Shown here piece after piece: positions 1-8,195 of a stretch of 64,000 bases of DNA. Below the pieces are notes generated by a model. It did not search any database and was not told where the DNA came from. It saw nothing but the letters and a program-made list of their open reading frames with translations. The DNA is from Ignavibacteriales bacterium (GTDB lineage Bacteria; Bacteroidota; Ignavibacteria; Ignavibacteriales; Ignavibacteriaceae): positions 372,001 through 436,000 of the forward strand of contig JADJIA010000005.1 of NCBI GenBank assembly GCA_016707285.1, given 5' to 3'. Position 1 is the first letter of the stretch, and every line of letters starts with the position of its first letter. A program made the translations under genes and the position numbers.

Positions 1-226
1 CGTTATAAGCGGCTGCCCAAACTATTTGATCGCTAACGATTGAGATATAGTTAATACCTCTTGAAGCAACAGAAAAGCCGGTATTCTGAATTGTCCAGGT
101 ACCTTCTTCTGCGTGGCCTCTACCCAGGTTTTGGTCTTTAGCCAGTTTTTTTATATTAGTGGCTTCCAGATTGATAACTGATATGATTAAAAAAACTGAT
201 AGAAAAAGAGCTGTAACTTTTTTCAT
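1..226 (-). CDS. Exported protein, 3' end cut by the window edge
   Basis: Reads leftward from an ATG at 224-226 preceded by AGGAG and runs off the left edge, so only 75 residues are visible. It opens with a Sec-type signal peptide (MKKVTALFLSVFLIISV), with cleavage likely near residue 20-22. The visible mature part contains WTIQNTGF and then ISIVSDQIVWAAAYN. That pattern resembles the start of the beta-propeller (BNR/Ycf48-like) exported proteins of Bacteroidota, which often carry a T9SS tail. The tail and any repeats lie outside the window, so the family assignment is a guess. The exported nature is well supported. Confidence 0.6.
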   Translation of the reverse strand, partial: MKKVTALFLSVFLIISVINLEATNIKKLAKDQNLGRGHAEEGTWTIQNTGFSVASRGINYISIVSDQIVWAAAYN

Positions 227-355
227 GGTTCACTCCTGATAAGTGTGATGATGATGATTCTCCGCTCGTGAGATTGGAGAGTAATTTTAGTTAACACCCT
301 CAATTTACGACTTTTTTCAAAAATATTTATGTCATTTTTAAAAAATATTTCCGAC

Positions 356-385
356 CAAAAAAAAAGCTGACCCAAAAGTCAGCTT
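356..385 (-). terminator. Rho-independent terminator of the 412-804 gene
   Basis: An 8-bp perfect stem (AAGCTGAC / GTCAGCTT, 364-385) with a 6-base loop. Read leftward it is followed by an uninterrupted T-run, the complement of the A-run just before 364. It lies 27 bases beyond the stop of the leftward gene at 412-804. Confidence 0.8.
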
Positions 386-411
386 AAATTTTTGTTCAAT
401 TATTTTTATGG

Positions 412-804
412 CTATTTAAATTGAAGCCTGATTTGTCGGTTTTGGACAGGCTCAACTATTCTCGAAGGCTTAACTGTTACCACACGGCTCCCGGCAACAG
501 TAAAATTGCGCTTTGACAAAGAGTAATAAACATCAGATTCATCATCCTGATATTTGGCGTCATAAGCATCACTATCACCACGCTCAATTACAAAACTGTC
601 GGATTCATCGTATTCAGATATTCTGTTATTTAATCTGAAATTTTGGTTCTGATTTTCCTCTATTGTGTATCTTGAAAGTTGATTACCATAATAATCATCG
701 ATATTGGGATTTTTCCTTCTGGAGATTACCAACGCAATAAATAAACTGAATAAAACTGTTACAAGTGCAACGACTGCAAAAATAACAAAACTGAGGACTG
801 TCAT
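412..804 (-). CDS. Small single-pass membrane protein, function unknown
   Basis: 130 residues from an ATG at 802-804 with a GGAGT site just upstream. Residues about 3-28 form one strongly hydrophobic helix ending in RRK, so the N terminus is likely outside or in the membrane and the remainder in the cytoplasm. The rest is polar, rich in D, E, Y, S and N, looks disordered, and ends in a basic stretch (RQIRLQFK). I do not recognise a family. It stands alone between a leftward partial gene and a divergent aminopeptidase gene, and has its own terminator. Confidence 0.6.
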   Translation of the reverse strand: MTVLSFVIFAVVALVTVLFSLFIALVISRRKNPNIDDYYGNQLSRYTIEENQNQNFRLNNRISEYDESDSFVIERGDSDAYDAKYQDDESDVYYSLSKRNFTVAGSRVVTVKPSRIVEPVQNRQIRLQFK

Positions 805-990
805 TGTTGACTCCGATTCAAAATTATATTAAACTCTATATCAAACATAAATTATGAGAAATCGGCGAATCATTAATTTCGACAGACGAGTGCTATTTCG
901 GGGCAAACGATTGTGGAAAGTGGACAAATATCAAAACACACCCTAACTTTTGGGAAAATAAATTTACAGGTAATGGTTATTTTTAAGATT

Positions 991-2673
991 ATGAAAACAC
1001 AAATTTTGAAAATTGTGACTATATACCTGATCTCACTTTTTGCAGGAATTTTATTCGGGTGGAACAGCCTCGCCGGTAAAACTGCTGATATTAACTCTGA
1101 AATTGAAAACGCAGCTGGCTACAACCTCCAATACAACAGAAACGCTCTCCAGGATACTCTGGAATACAATGTATTAAATTATTATGTTGAATTGACTTTG
1201 GAACCCAAAGTGAAAAGATTAAAATCGCGGGTTGAAATTTTGGTTGCCCGCTATAAACCCGGGGCAGAAGTAGTTCTTAATCTTTCTGAAAACATTGAAA
1301 TCGAATTTGTTTCTATTAATGGAAACCGGGTTGAATTTAAAAGAGCGGGTGACAATGTTCGGTTATTCTGGAAAAACATTAATCCTGATACAATTAAAAT
1401 AGCAGCAGAATACTCCGGAGAGCCCGGAAAAAATAAAAATTTCTTTTTTGGCAAGATTTACGGAAATCAGGTAATTTATACTTTAAATGAACCCGAAAAT
1501 GCCCGTAATTGGTTGTTATGCAGAGATACTCCTTCTGATAAAGCCGGATTACAGATCAAGATTGCAAATGAGTCTGAATTTACTTCAGTTTCAGTTGGCA
1601 CATTGGATTCGACTTATATTGACAAAACGACTGGTAAAAAAGTATATTCCTGGAGCAGCCGTTATCCAATAGCTACTTATCTGATTTCATTTTACTCCGC
1701 TCCTTACATTAGTCTGTTTGATTTTTATAAAAGGGAGGATGGAGATTCACTTGAATTATCAATTTATGGATTTAAGTGGCATGAAGAAAAGTTTAGAATA
1801 ATTCTGGCTGATCATAAAGAGTTTTTCCCGATCATGGAAAAGTATTTTGGGAAATATCCTTTCTCGGGTGAAAAATATGGTGTTGCCGCATTTTTATGGC
1901 AGGCCGGGGCGATGGAATATCAAACTATTTCCGGTTTTGGAACGGGATTTATAGATAATTATCCTCAAAATGTCAATATATTTGTTCATGAACTTGCACA
2001 CCAATGGTTTGGAAACTCGGTTACTCCCAAAACATGGAAGGATATTTGGCTCAATGAAGGATTTGCTACTTTTGCAGAGTGGCTTTATCTCGAGGAATCA
2101 GGCAGAAAGACGGAGAAAGACATCCTTTCGCCGAGGCTCGCTCTTGAGAAAAATCCACATTTGTTAAGTGGGCAAATTTATGGATCGGAGGATTTGTTTA
2201 CTCTGGCAGTTTACATTAAAGGTGCCTGGGTTTTACGGATGTTGCGTCATGAGCTTGGCGATGAAAAATTTTTCGCAATGATAAAAGAGTATTATAAAAC
2301 TCATCGTTATGGAATTGCATCAACATCTGATTTTCAGGAGGTTGCAACCAAATTTGCAGGTAAAGATCTGAACCAGTTTTTTGAGCAGTGGATTTATGAA
2401 GGACTGGGGATAATAGAATTAAAAACGGGTGAGATGAAATCTGTCAAAAAGGGAGATGTTTACGAAGTGCTGTTACCGCTTTCCCAGGTACAGGAGGAGG
2501 AGAGAGAATACAACTTTAAACTTGACATCGGGTTTTCCAACGACGGAAATTCACAAATCCATTCGTTTAGAATCGACAAGAGGAACGAAATAATTAAATT
2601 GGCTCTTCCATTTAAGCCGGAGAGATTTACCATCGATCCCAACCACAAAACACTTCTGAAAGTTGTTGAATGA
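991..2673 (+). CDS. Secreted M1-family zinc aminopeptidase
   Basis: 560 residues from the chosen start. A GTG at 913 and an ATG at 973 lie in frame upstream, but only the ATG at 991 puts a clean signal peptide (MKTQILKIVTIYLISLFAGI) at the N terminus. The M1 zinc site is complete: HELAHQW (H333, E334, H337) followed 19 residues later by E356 in LNEGF. The exopeptidase motif appears as GAMEYQ, a variant of the usual GAMEN. M1 enzymes remove N-terminal residues from peptides; this one probably works in the periplasm or at the cell surface. It is shorter than full four-domain members and seems to lack the large C-terminal helical domain. Its stop overlaps the start of lpxH by ATGA. Confidence 0.88.
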   Translation: MKTQILKIVTIYLISLFAGILFGWNSLAGKTADINSEIENAAGYNLQYNRNALQDTLEYNVLNYYVELTLEPKVKRLKSRVEILVARYKPGAEVVLNLSENIEIEFVSINGNRVEFKRAGDNVRLFWKNINPDTIKIAAEYSGEPGKNKNFFFGKIYGNQVIYTLNEPENARNWLLCRDTPSDKAGLQIKIANESEFTSVSVGTLDSTYIDKTTGKKVYSWSSRYPIATYLISFYSAPYISLFDFYKREDGDSLELSIYGFKWHEEKFRIILADHKEFFPIMEKYFGKYPFSGEKYGVAAFLWQAGAMEYQTISGFGTGFIDNYPQNVNIFVHELAHQWFGNSVTPKTWKDIWLNEGFATFAEWLYLEESGRKTEKDILSPRLALEKNPHLLSGQIYGSEDLFTLAVYIKGAWVLRMLRHELGDEKFFAMIKEYYKTHRYGIASTSDFQEVATKFAGKDLNQFFEQWIYEGLGIIELKTGEMKSVKKGDVYEVLLPLSQVQEEEREYNFKLDIGFSNDGNSQIHSFRIDKRNEIIKLALPFKPERFTIDPNHKTLLKVVE

Positions 2674-3422
2674 TCAAAAATACAGATTCTGATGCACGGA
2701 ACTACAAGGCTGTATATTTTATATCCGATTTGCATCTTGGAATTGGTCCAAAGGACGAAGATACCCGACGAGAGGATTTGTTGTGCAAATTTCTTTCCAC
2801 AATTGAAGCAGGAGCCTGCCTTGTGATAGTGGGGGATTTATTTGATTATTGGTTTGAGTTCCGACAAGTATATCAAAAAGGATTTTTTAGAACCCATAGT
2901 GCGCTTTATGACCTTCACAAAAAAGGTGTGAAAGTTCACTACTTAATCGGAAACCATGATTTTTTTCATCGCGATTTTTTTGAATCAGAGTTGGGAATAA
3001 ATCTGATCGAAGATTCACTCACGATGGAGACCGGTTCAAAAAAAATTTTTGCCGCTCATGGTGATGGATATGTGAAAAACGATCGTGGATACAAGGTATT
3101 AAAAGCTGTGCTCAGGAACAAAGTTGTTCAATTCTTTTATGGTCTGTTACATCCTGATTTTGGACTTTGGCTTGCCAGAAGCACGAGTAAAGGAAGCAGA
3201 CATTATACTGACCGAAAAGACTACGGCAGAGTGGATGGCTTGGTGGCGATAGCAAACGAAAAAATAGATGAGGGATACGATTTTGTTATATTTGGACATT
3301 CACATAATAGAAAATTTGAAAAGTATAAAAAAGGACACTATATAAATCTTGGTTCCTGGTTCCAGCAGCCCTGTTATGGTGTCTTAATTAATGATGAATT
3401 CGAGATTTTGGATATAAATTGA
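2670..3422 (+). CDS. lpxH: UDP-2,3-diacylglucosamine diphosphatase (LpxH-like)
   Basis: 250 residues, close to the usual LpxH length of about 240. All metallophosphoesterase signatures are present in order: SDLHLG near residue 19, GDLFDYW, GNHD, AAHGD and GHSH. The GDLFDYW-GNHDFF arrangement is typical of LpxH, which cleaves UDP-diacylglucosamine to lipid X and UMP in lipid A synthesis at the inner membrane. The ATG overlaps the aminopeptidase stop by 4 bases, and its own TGA overlaps the ATG of the next gene by one base, so the three genes look translationally coupled. No other lpx gene is in the window. A related phosphoesterase role cannot be excluded. Confidence 0.85.
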   Translation: MIKNTDSDARNYKAVYFISDLHLGIGPKDEDTRREDLLCKFLSTIEAGACLVIVGDLFDYWFEFRQVYQKGFFRTHSALYDLHKKGVKVHYLIGNHDFFHRDFFESELGINLIEDSLTMETGSKKIFAAHGDGYVKNDRGYKVLKAVLRNKVVQFFYGLLHPDFGLWLARSTSKGSRHYTDRKDYGRVDGLVAIANEKIDEGYDFVIFGHSHNRKFEKYKKGHYINLGSWFQQPCYGVLINDEFEILDIN

Positions 3423-5656
3423 TGGTAGAAAAAAAGAAAAGAACTACACGAATCGAGAAAAAACAGAAATACCTCTTCATTGCCGGGGGAGTATTACTTT
3501 TGTTCCTGTTTTTGTTTGGTTTAATGTGGATTAAAGTCAAAGATGGTTTGCCTGCAATTGATGAGCTTGAAAATCCAAAGTTTTATCTTGCCAGCAAGGT
3601 TTTTGATAAAAGAGGGGAGTTGCTCGGACATTTTTATATCGAAAACAGAGTTGAAATTCAATATAATGATCTGCCAAAAAATCTGATCGAGGCATTGGTA
3701 AGCACAGAAGACAAAAAGTTTTTTGATCACTGGGGAGTGGATGTTGATCGTATATTCAAATCTGCAATTAAAACTATTTTTCTGGGTAAACCACAGGGTG
3801 CAAGTACTCTCACACAACAATTGGCTCGAAATCTTTACAAATTCAAAGACACTGATGAAAATTCATTTGACCTCGCTTTAAGAAAAGTGAGGGAGTGGAT
3901 AACAGCTGTCCAGATCGAAAAATCGTTTTCCAAAACTGAGATACTCACGATGTATCTTAATTTTAATTATTTTGGGAGGCGTTCTTACGGTATTGAAAGT
4001 GCTGCCAAAAACTTTTTTGGAATATCAACGAGAGAGTTGACTCCGGAGAAATCGGCACTGCTCGTGGCGATGTTAAAATCACCTACCTATTTTGATCCCA
4101 TCCGGTATCCCGAGAGATCACTCGAAAGGAGAAATCTTGTTCTGCGGAATATGTTGGAAGATGGCTTTTTGACTGATGATGAGTACCAAAAATATTCAGC
4201 TACCAATATTGAATTAAAGCGGGAAAAGAAGGAATCTCTCCTCACAAAAGCACCTTATTTCCTCGAGTATCTCAAAAATGAGTTGATACAGGCCGAACAG
4301 GCTACAGGAATTGATGTATTAACAGACGGCTTAAACATCTATACAACTCTTGACCTTGAGATGCAGTATATCGCCAACAAGGTGGTGAAGTCGAATGTTG
4401 CCAGATTACAAAAAGGATTCGACGGCTATTGGAGTTGGGCAGGACGACAAAAATTGCTTGATGATATTCTTGACAAGGCAATTAAGGGAGATGAAGAGTA
4501 TCAAATATTGGTCTCTAAAGAGGAAAAACAGGATTATTACAAGAAGCTAAAAAACGATAAAAAATTTGTTGATTCGGTTAAACACCAGGCTTCCCGTGTA
4601 CAGGCAGCATTTGTCGTATTGGAAGTGGGCACCGGTCATATTTTATCAATGGTGGGTGGCACGGATACAGTTAGAGGATTTGGTCTGAATCATGTTACTC
4701 AGATCAGAAGGCAGCCGGGTTCTTCGTATAAACCGATTATGTATGCAACTGCAATTGAGAAAGAACATGTTTACCCTCAATTTAAGGTTTCAAATGAACC
4801 TTTGAAGGGAAGGTATTCCCCGAAAAACTCAGACGGTAGTTCCGGTGGAATTATAACAATAAGAAAAGCAATCACCGGATCCGTAAACATTGTTGCCGTA
4901 AGAATGATTACAGACGGGGTTGTTTCAGTGCCCCAGATAAGAGATATTGCATCCAAAATGGGATTAAGAACTCCACTTGCCGATGATGCAACAATAGCAC
5001 TTGGATCTTCAGAAGTTGTGCCCCTCGAACTTGCGGGGGCTTATTCGGTTTTCCCCAATAAGGGAATGTATATCGCACCAAACTGGTATAAAAAGATTGT
5101 TGATCGTGATAATGCAGAGTTGGCGCCATTTAATCCTTCCAAGTGGAGAGCCATTTCGGAAGAATCTGCAGTAATGATGATTAGCATGCTGCAGGATGTT
5201 GTTACATCCGGAACGGGTGCATCCCTCAAATCAAGATTTTCATTACCGGCAGCCGGAAAGACGGGAACAACACAAAACTTTACTGATGCCTGGTTTGCCG
5301 GTTTCACACCTCGATTTGTCGCTGTTGTTTGGATTGGGTTTGATGATGCACGGATAAAATATCCGGGAGGGTATGGAGGGACTGCAGCACTTCCTATTTG
5401 GGGTGATTTTATGGCTCAAGTATATGCAAAAAACAATTACCCTAAAGAGGAGTTTCCTGTAACTGCTCCAAACCTGATAAAATTTGATTTTTGTGGTGGT
5501 GGAGGAGTTGGATATTTGGCAAAGGCGGGACCGGGATGTCCCGTGGTTAAAGATTATGTACTTGCGAGCGAAGCTGCGGCAATACCGGTTTGTGAACGGA
5601 CACATGTCGGTGGTGATGGAAATAAAAAAACAGATACATCCGGTAGTGAATGGTAG
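3422..5656 (+). CDS. Bifunctional penicillin-binding protein 1A
   Basis: 744 residues from the ATG at 3422, which overlaps the lpxH stop as TGATG; a TTG three bases earlier is also in frame but less likely. A short basic cytoplasmic tail and one membrane helix (about 18-38) precede a GT51 transglycosylase domain with catalytic E96 in STEDKKFFDHWG, then GASTLTQQLARNL and EILTMYLN. The transpeptidase domain has SSYK (S434 nucleophile, K437), an SVN motif and KTGTT (613-617). It polymerises and crosslinks peptidoglycan on the outer face of the inner membrane. The C terminus is a short glycine- and threonine-rich tail. This is a class A PBP of ordinary size. Confidence 0.95.
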   Translation: MVEKKKRTTRIEKKQKYLFIAGGVLLLFLFLFGLMWIKVKDGLPAIDELENPKFYLASKVFDKRGELLGHFYIENRVEIQYNDLPKNLIEALVSTEDKKFFDHWGVDVDRIFKSAIKTIFLGKPQGASTLTQQLARNLYKFKDTDENSFDLALRKVREWITAVQIEKSFSKTEILTMYLNFNYFGRRSYGIESAAKNFFGISTRELTPEKSALLVAMLKSPTYFDPIRYPERSLERRNLVLRNMLEDGFLTDDEYQKYSATNIELKREKKESLLTKAPYFLEYLKNELIQAEQATGIDVLTDGLNIYTTLDLEMQYIANKVVKSNVARLQKGFDGYWSWAGRQKLLDDILDKAIKGDEEYQILVSKEEKQDYYKKLKNDKKFVDSVKHQASRVQAAFVVLEVGTGHILSMVGGTDTVRGFGLNHVTQIRRQPGSSYKPIMYATAIEKEHVYPQFKVSNEPLKGRYSPKNSDGSSGGIITIRKAITGSVNIVAVRMITDGVVSVPQIRDIASKMGLRTPLADDATIALGSSEVVPLELAGAYSVFPNKGMYIAPNWYKKIVDRDNAELAPFNPSKWRAISEESAVMMISMLQDVVTSGTGASLKSRFSLPAAGKTGTTQNFTDAWFAGFTPRFVAVVWIGFDDARIKYPGGYGGTAALPIWGDFMAQVYAKNNYPKEEFPVTAPNLIKFDFCGGGGVGYLAKAGPGCPVVKDYVLASEAAAIPVCERTHVGGDGNKKTDTSGSEW

Positions 5657-5684
5657 AGTGTGTTAAAAAATAAAAATATTTGTG

Positions 5685-5692
5685 TAAATTTG
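5685..5692 (+). promoter_or_regulatory. Possible Bacteroidota-type -7 box for the tRNA gene
   Basis: TAAATTTG matches the TAnnTTTG -7 element known from Bacteroidota promoters and sits 18 bases before the tRNA. I see no convincing -33 TTTG at the right distance, so this is tentative. Confidence 0.25.
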
Positions 5693-5710
5693 TAATCTCG
5701 ATTTTTTAAA

Positions 5711-5794
5711 GCCCGGGTGGCGAAATTGGTAGACGCGCTAGATTCAGGTTCTAGTGCCGGTTCCGGCATGCAGGTTCGATTCCTGTCTCGGGCA
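5711..5794 (+). tRNA. tRNA-Leu, anticodon CAG
   Basis: The 84-base sequence folds as a class II tRNA. The acceptor stem is GCCCGGG/CTCGGGC with discriminator A. The anticodon stem is CTAGA/TCTAG around loop TTCAGGT, giving anticodon CAG, which reads CUG. It has a long variable arm (TGCCGG TTC CGGCA) and a T arm GCAGG-TTCGATT-CCTGT. The 3' CCA is not encoded. A terminator follows within 16 bases, so it is probably a separate transcript. Confidence 0.96.
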
Positions 5795-5809
5795 CTCAAA
5801 AACAAGGTA

Positions 5810-5836
5810 AAGCTGAAGTTTTCTTCAGCTTTTTTT
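5810..5836 (+). terminator. Terminator behind tRNA-Leu
   Basis: A 9-bp perfect stem AAGCTGAAG/CTTCAGCTT with a TTTT loop, followed by a T-run. It lies 15 bases past the tRNA end. Confidence 0.88.
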
Positions 5837-6007
5837 GTTTTTTTTATAAAATCGCTTGATTATGTCGGAAAATGTTATTAGGTTATAAACAGAAGTATAA
5901 AAAATTCTCCAATAAAGGTTTTTTATCACTTCGATGCGATTTTGAATAACTTAAAACCGACTCAAAAGAGTACTGAATAGATAGACCAAAAATCAGGAGG
6001 ATCCGAG

Positions 6008-6385
6008 ATGGAATCCGGGCAATTAAAGAACCAACATTTGACACATCAGATGTTTGATTTTAACAACGCTGCTGAGAAACTTGCCAAGTTTCAAGAAGCG
6101 CCGATTGATGCTGAAAGAATTAAAAAAGCATTCAAGCATGCACATAATGTTAAAGAAAATGCGGAATATCTCCTTAAACTTCTTTATGAAAAAGAGCTTT
6201 TGGAGAGTATCCTTGCCGGTAAAAACAGATTTTGCATTCATGTGGCAGGACATAACATTGATGTGCATTTCAAAGATGGACTAACGGAAGATCATCTTTT
6301 TATAATTAAAGACATGTTAAAAGTTATTCAGACTCATCTCAAGAGCGAGGTGGAGGAGTTTGTTCAAGACGCAGAAATTGAGTAA
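6008..6385 (+). CDS. Conserved-looking small soluble protein, function unknown
   Basis: 125 residues behind one of the strongest ribosome sites in the window (AGGAGG, 8 bases before the ATG). The protein has no signal peptide or membrane helix. It is mostly predicted helix with many K, E, H and L residues, and has a central segment (RFCIHVAGHNIDVHFKDG) that looks like a beta hairpin with several histidines. The C terminus is acidic. I do not recognise a family. It stands alone between the tRNA terminator and its own strong terminator at 6439-6488, which suggests a monocistronic, well-expressed gene. Confidence 0.7.
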   Translation: MESGQLKNQHLTHQMFDFNNAAEKLAKFQEAPIDAERIKKAFKHAHNVKENAEYLLKLLYEKELLESILAGKNRFCIHVAGHNIDVHFKDGLTEDHLFIIKDMLKVIQTHLKSEVEEFVQDAEIE

Positions 6386-6438
6386 AGAACAACTGCAAAA
6401 CCCTGACTGAGAGTTTTAACATTTTCTATATCATTTGT

Positions 6439-6488
6439 AACGGTTCCCATGCTTCTCGTTTTCGAGGATTGGGAACCGTTTTATTTTT
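6439..6488 (+). terminator. Strong terminator behind the unknown 6008-6385 gene
   Basis: A long hairpin: outer stem AACGGTTCCCA (6439-6449) with TGGGAACCGTT (6470-6480), and an inner CTCG-TTTT-CGAG stem, followed by TTATTTTT. It ends 15 bases before the hpnC start, so it also separates hpnC from the upstream gene. Confidence 0.85.
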
Positions 6489-6502
6489 AACGGCTTGACA
6501 CT

Positions 6503-7393
6503 TTGGATGACAGTAACATAGAGATCGGATATAAGACCGCTCTCAAATTGGCAAAATCTCACTATGAAAATTTTCCAGTCGTCTCCTTCTTTGTTCCAAA
6601 AGAACTTCAGAAGGATGTTGCCGTAATTTATTGGTTTGCACGGACTGCCGATGATATTGCCGATGAAGGGGAAACACCACCTGTTGACAGAAATAAAGAA
6701 CTGAATCTGTTTTTGGATCGGTTTAATGCAACACTTGCGGCTGATTACAAAACCGAAATTGACGCTGCTCTACACTCAACAATCAAGACCCGGGGATTGG
6801 ATCCACAACTTTTTAAGGATCTGATTTCGGCATTCAGTCAGGATATAACTGTTTCAAGATACAACGAATTTTACGAAATTCTTGACTATTGTTCAAGGTC
6901 CGCAAATCCTGTTGGCAGGCTAATCCTTCAACTTTATGGCTATAAAGAAGAAAAATTGTACACATTATCTGATAAAATTTGTACATCTTTGCAATTAATT
7001 AACTTTTACCAGGATCTTTCGATTGACTTTAAACGAAATAGATTATATATTCCGATTAGAGAAATTTTATCTTCCGGATTAACTTCCGATCAACTTCTGC
7101 AACAGCAGGATGCAGAGGGGATACGAAACCTGATAAAATCACAGGTTGAGAGGGCTGTCCGGATTATGCATGAAGGTTCAGGATTGCCGGGTGAACTGAA
7201 TTTGAGATTAAAACTTCAAATTGCCGCTACAATTAACGGCGGACTAAAAATTGCACAAAAAATTGTTGAATCAGGTTATTCGAGTCATATCAGGCGACCG
7301 GTATTAAGCAAAATAGATTACTTTATTATTTTAACTAAATCATTGTCAAATGTCTTTACAACAAGCCAAAGCGATATCAAAAAAAAGCAATAG
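6503..7393 (+). CDS. hpnC: Squalene synthase family protein HpnC (hydroxysqualene synthase)
   Basis: 296 residues. The TTG at 6503 is the only usable start: an in-frame stop lies at 6488-6490 and no early in-frame ATG exists. The two aspartate-rich prenyl-diphosphate motifs are present: DDIADE near residue 50, and YQDLSIDFKRNR. In the HpnCDE pathway HpnC converts presqualene diphosphate to hydroxysqualene. The order hpnC-hpnD-hpnE is the usual one, which supports assigning this first copy as HpnC and the second as HpnD. The last 44 bases overlap hpnD in another frame. Confidence 0.88.
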   Translation: MDDSNIEIGYKTALKLAKSHYENFPVVSFFVPKELQKDVAVIYWFARTADDIADEGETPPVDRNKELNLFLDRFNATLAADYKTEIDAALHSTIKTRGLDPQLFKDLISAFSQDITVSRYNEFYEILDYCSRSANPVGRLILQLYGYKEEKLYTLSDKICTSLQLINFYQDLSIDFKRNRLYIPIREILSSGLTSDQLLQQQDAEGIRNLIKSQVERAVRIMHEGSGLPGELNLRLKLQIAATINGGLKIAQKIVESGYSSHIRRPVLSKIDYFIILTKSLSNVFTTSQSDIKKKQ

Positions 7394-8195
7394 CAGTTTC
7401 TACTATGCTTTCAATTTATTGCCTCCTCCCAAAAGGGATGCAATGACCACGGTTTATGCCTTTTGCCGGGAAACTGATGATATCGTTGATGAAGAAACCG
7501 GAACACTCGAAGAAAAGGGAAATTCACTATCGATGTGGCGGCATGAATTTGAAAATGCTTTTGAGGGGAAATCCGCATACTCACTGTTAAACAGACTTGG
7601 AATGACAATTAAGCAGTTTAATATCCCTGTTGAACCATTTTTTGACCTCATCAAAGGTATGGAGATGGATCTTAGCATAAGAAGGTATGATACATTTGAG
7701 CAACTTAGACTTTATTGTTACCGGGTAGCCTCAACTGTTGGCTTAATGTGTATAGAAATCTTTGGCTACAAACACAGAAGTACTGTGGAATTTGCAGAAA
7801 ATCTGGGTATTGCGCTTCAATTGACCAACATTCTTCGAGACATTAAAAAGGATGCTGAAAAAGACAGAATTTATCTGCCTCTTGAAGATCTTCAAAGATT
7901 TGGTTATACCGAGGATGAGTTGATGAATTCTATTTACAACGACAATTTTATCAGGTTGATGGAATTTCAGGTAGCAAGAGCTGTGGATTATTTTAATAAA
8001 GCCACCCGATCATTAGACCTTGAAGACAAAGGGAATATGTTTGCTGCCAGAGCAATGCAACATATTTATTTCAGAATCCTCAAAAATATAATCAAAGAGA
8101 AATACGACATCTACAACCGCGATGTTAACATTTCCAAAGTTCAAAAAGTTGGAATATCACTCGGAGTATGGGCAAAGTATAGTCTGGTTTATTGA
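7350..8195 (+). CDS. hpnD: Presqualene diphosphate synthase HpnD
   Basis: 281 residues, the normal length for the squalene/phytoene synthase family. Motifs: YAFCRETDDIVDE near residue 35-47 (first DxxxD) and NILRDIKKDAEKDR (second). HpnD condenses two farnesyl diphosphates to presqualene diphosphate. The gene starts inside hpnC (44-base overlap) and its TGA overlaps the ATG of hpnE, so the three are tightly coupled. A phytoene synthase role is the main alternative, but the flanking HpnC and HpnE argue for squalene. Confidence 0.9.
   Translation: MSLQQAKAISKKSNSSFYYAFNLLPPPKRDAMTTVYAFCRETDDIVDEETGTLEEKGNSLSMWRHEFENAFEGKSAYSLLNRLGMTIKQFNIPVEPFFDLIKGMEMDLSIRRYDTFEQLRLYCYRVASTVGLMCIEIFGYKHRSTVEFAENLGIALQLTNILRDIKKDAEKDRIYLPLEDLQRFGYTEDELMNSIYNDNFIRLMEFQVARAVDYFNKATRSLDLEDKGNMFAARAMQHIYFRILKNIIKEKYDIYNRDVNISKVQKVGISLGVWAKYSLVY

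Noticed and set aside
913..990. GTG at 913 as the start of the M1 aminopeptidase
   Set aside because: It would add 26 residues in front of a clean signal peptide; the ATG at 991 is the better start.
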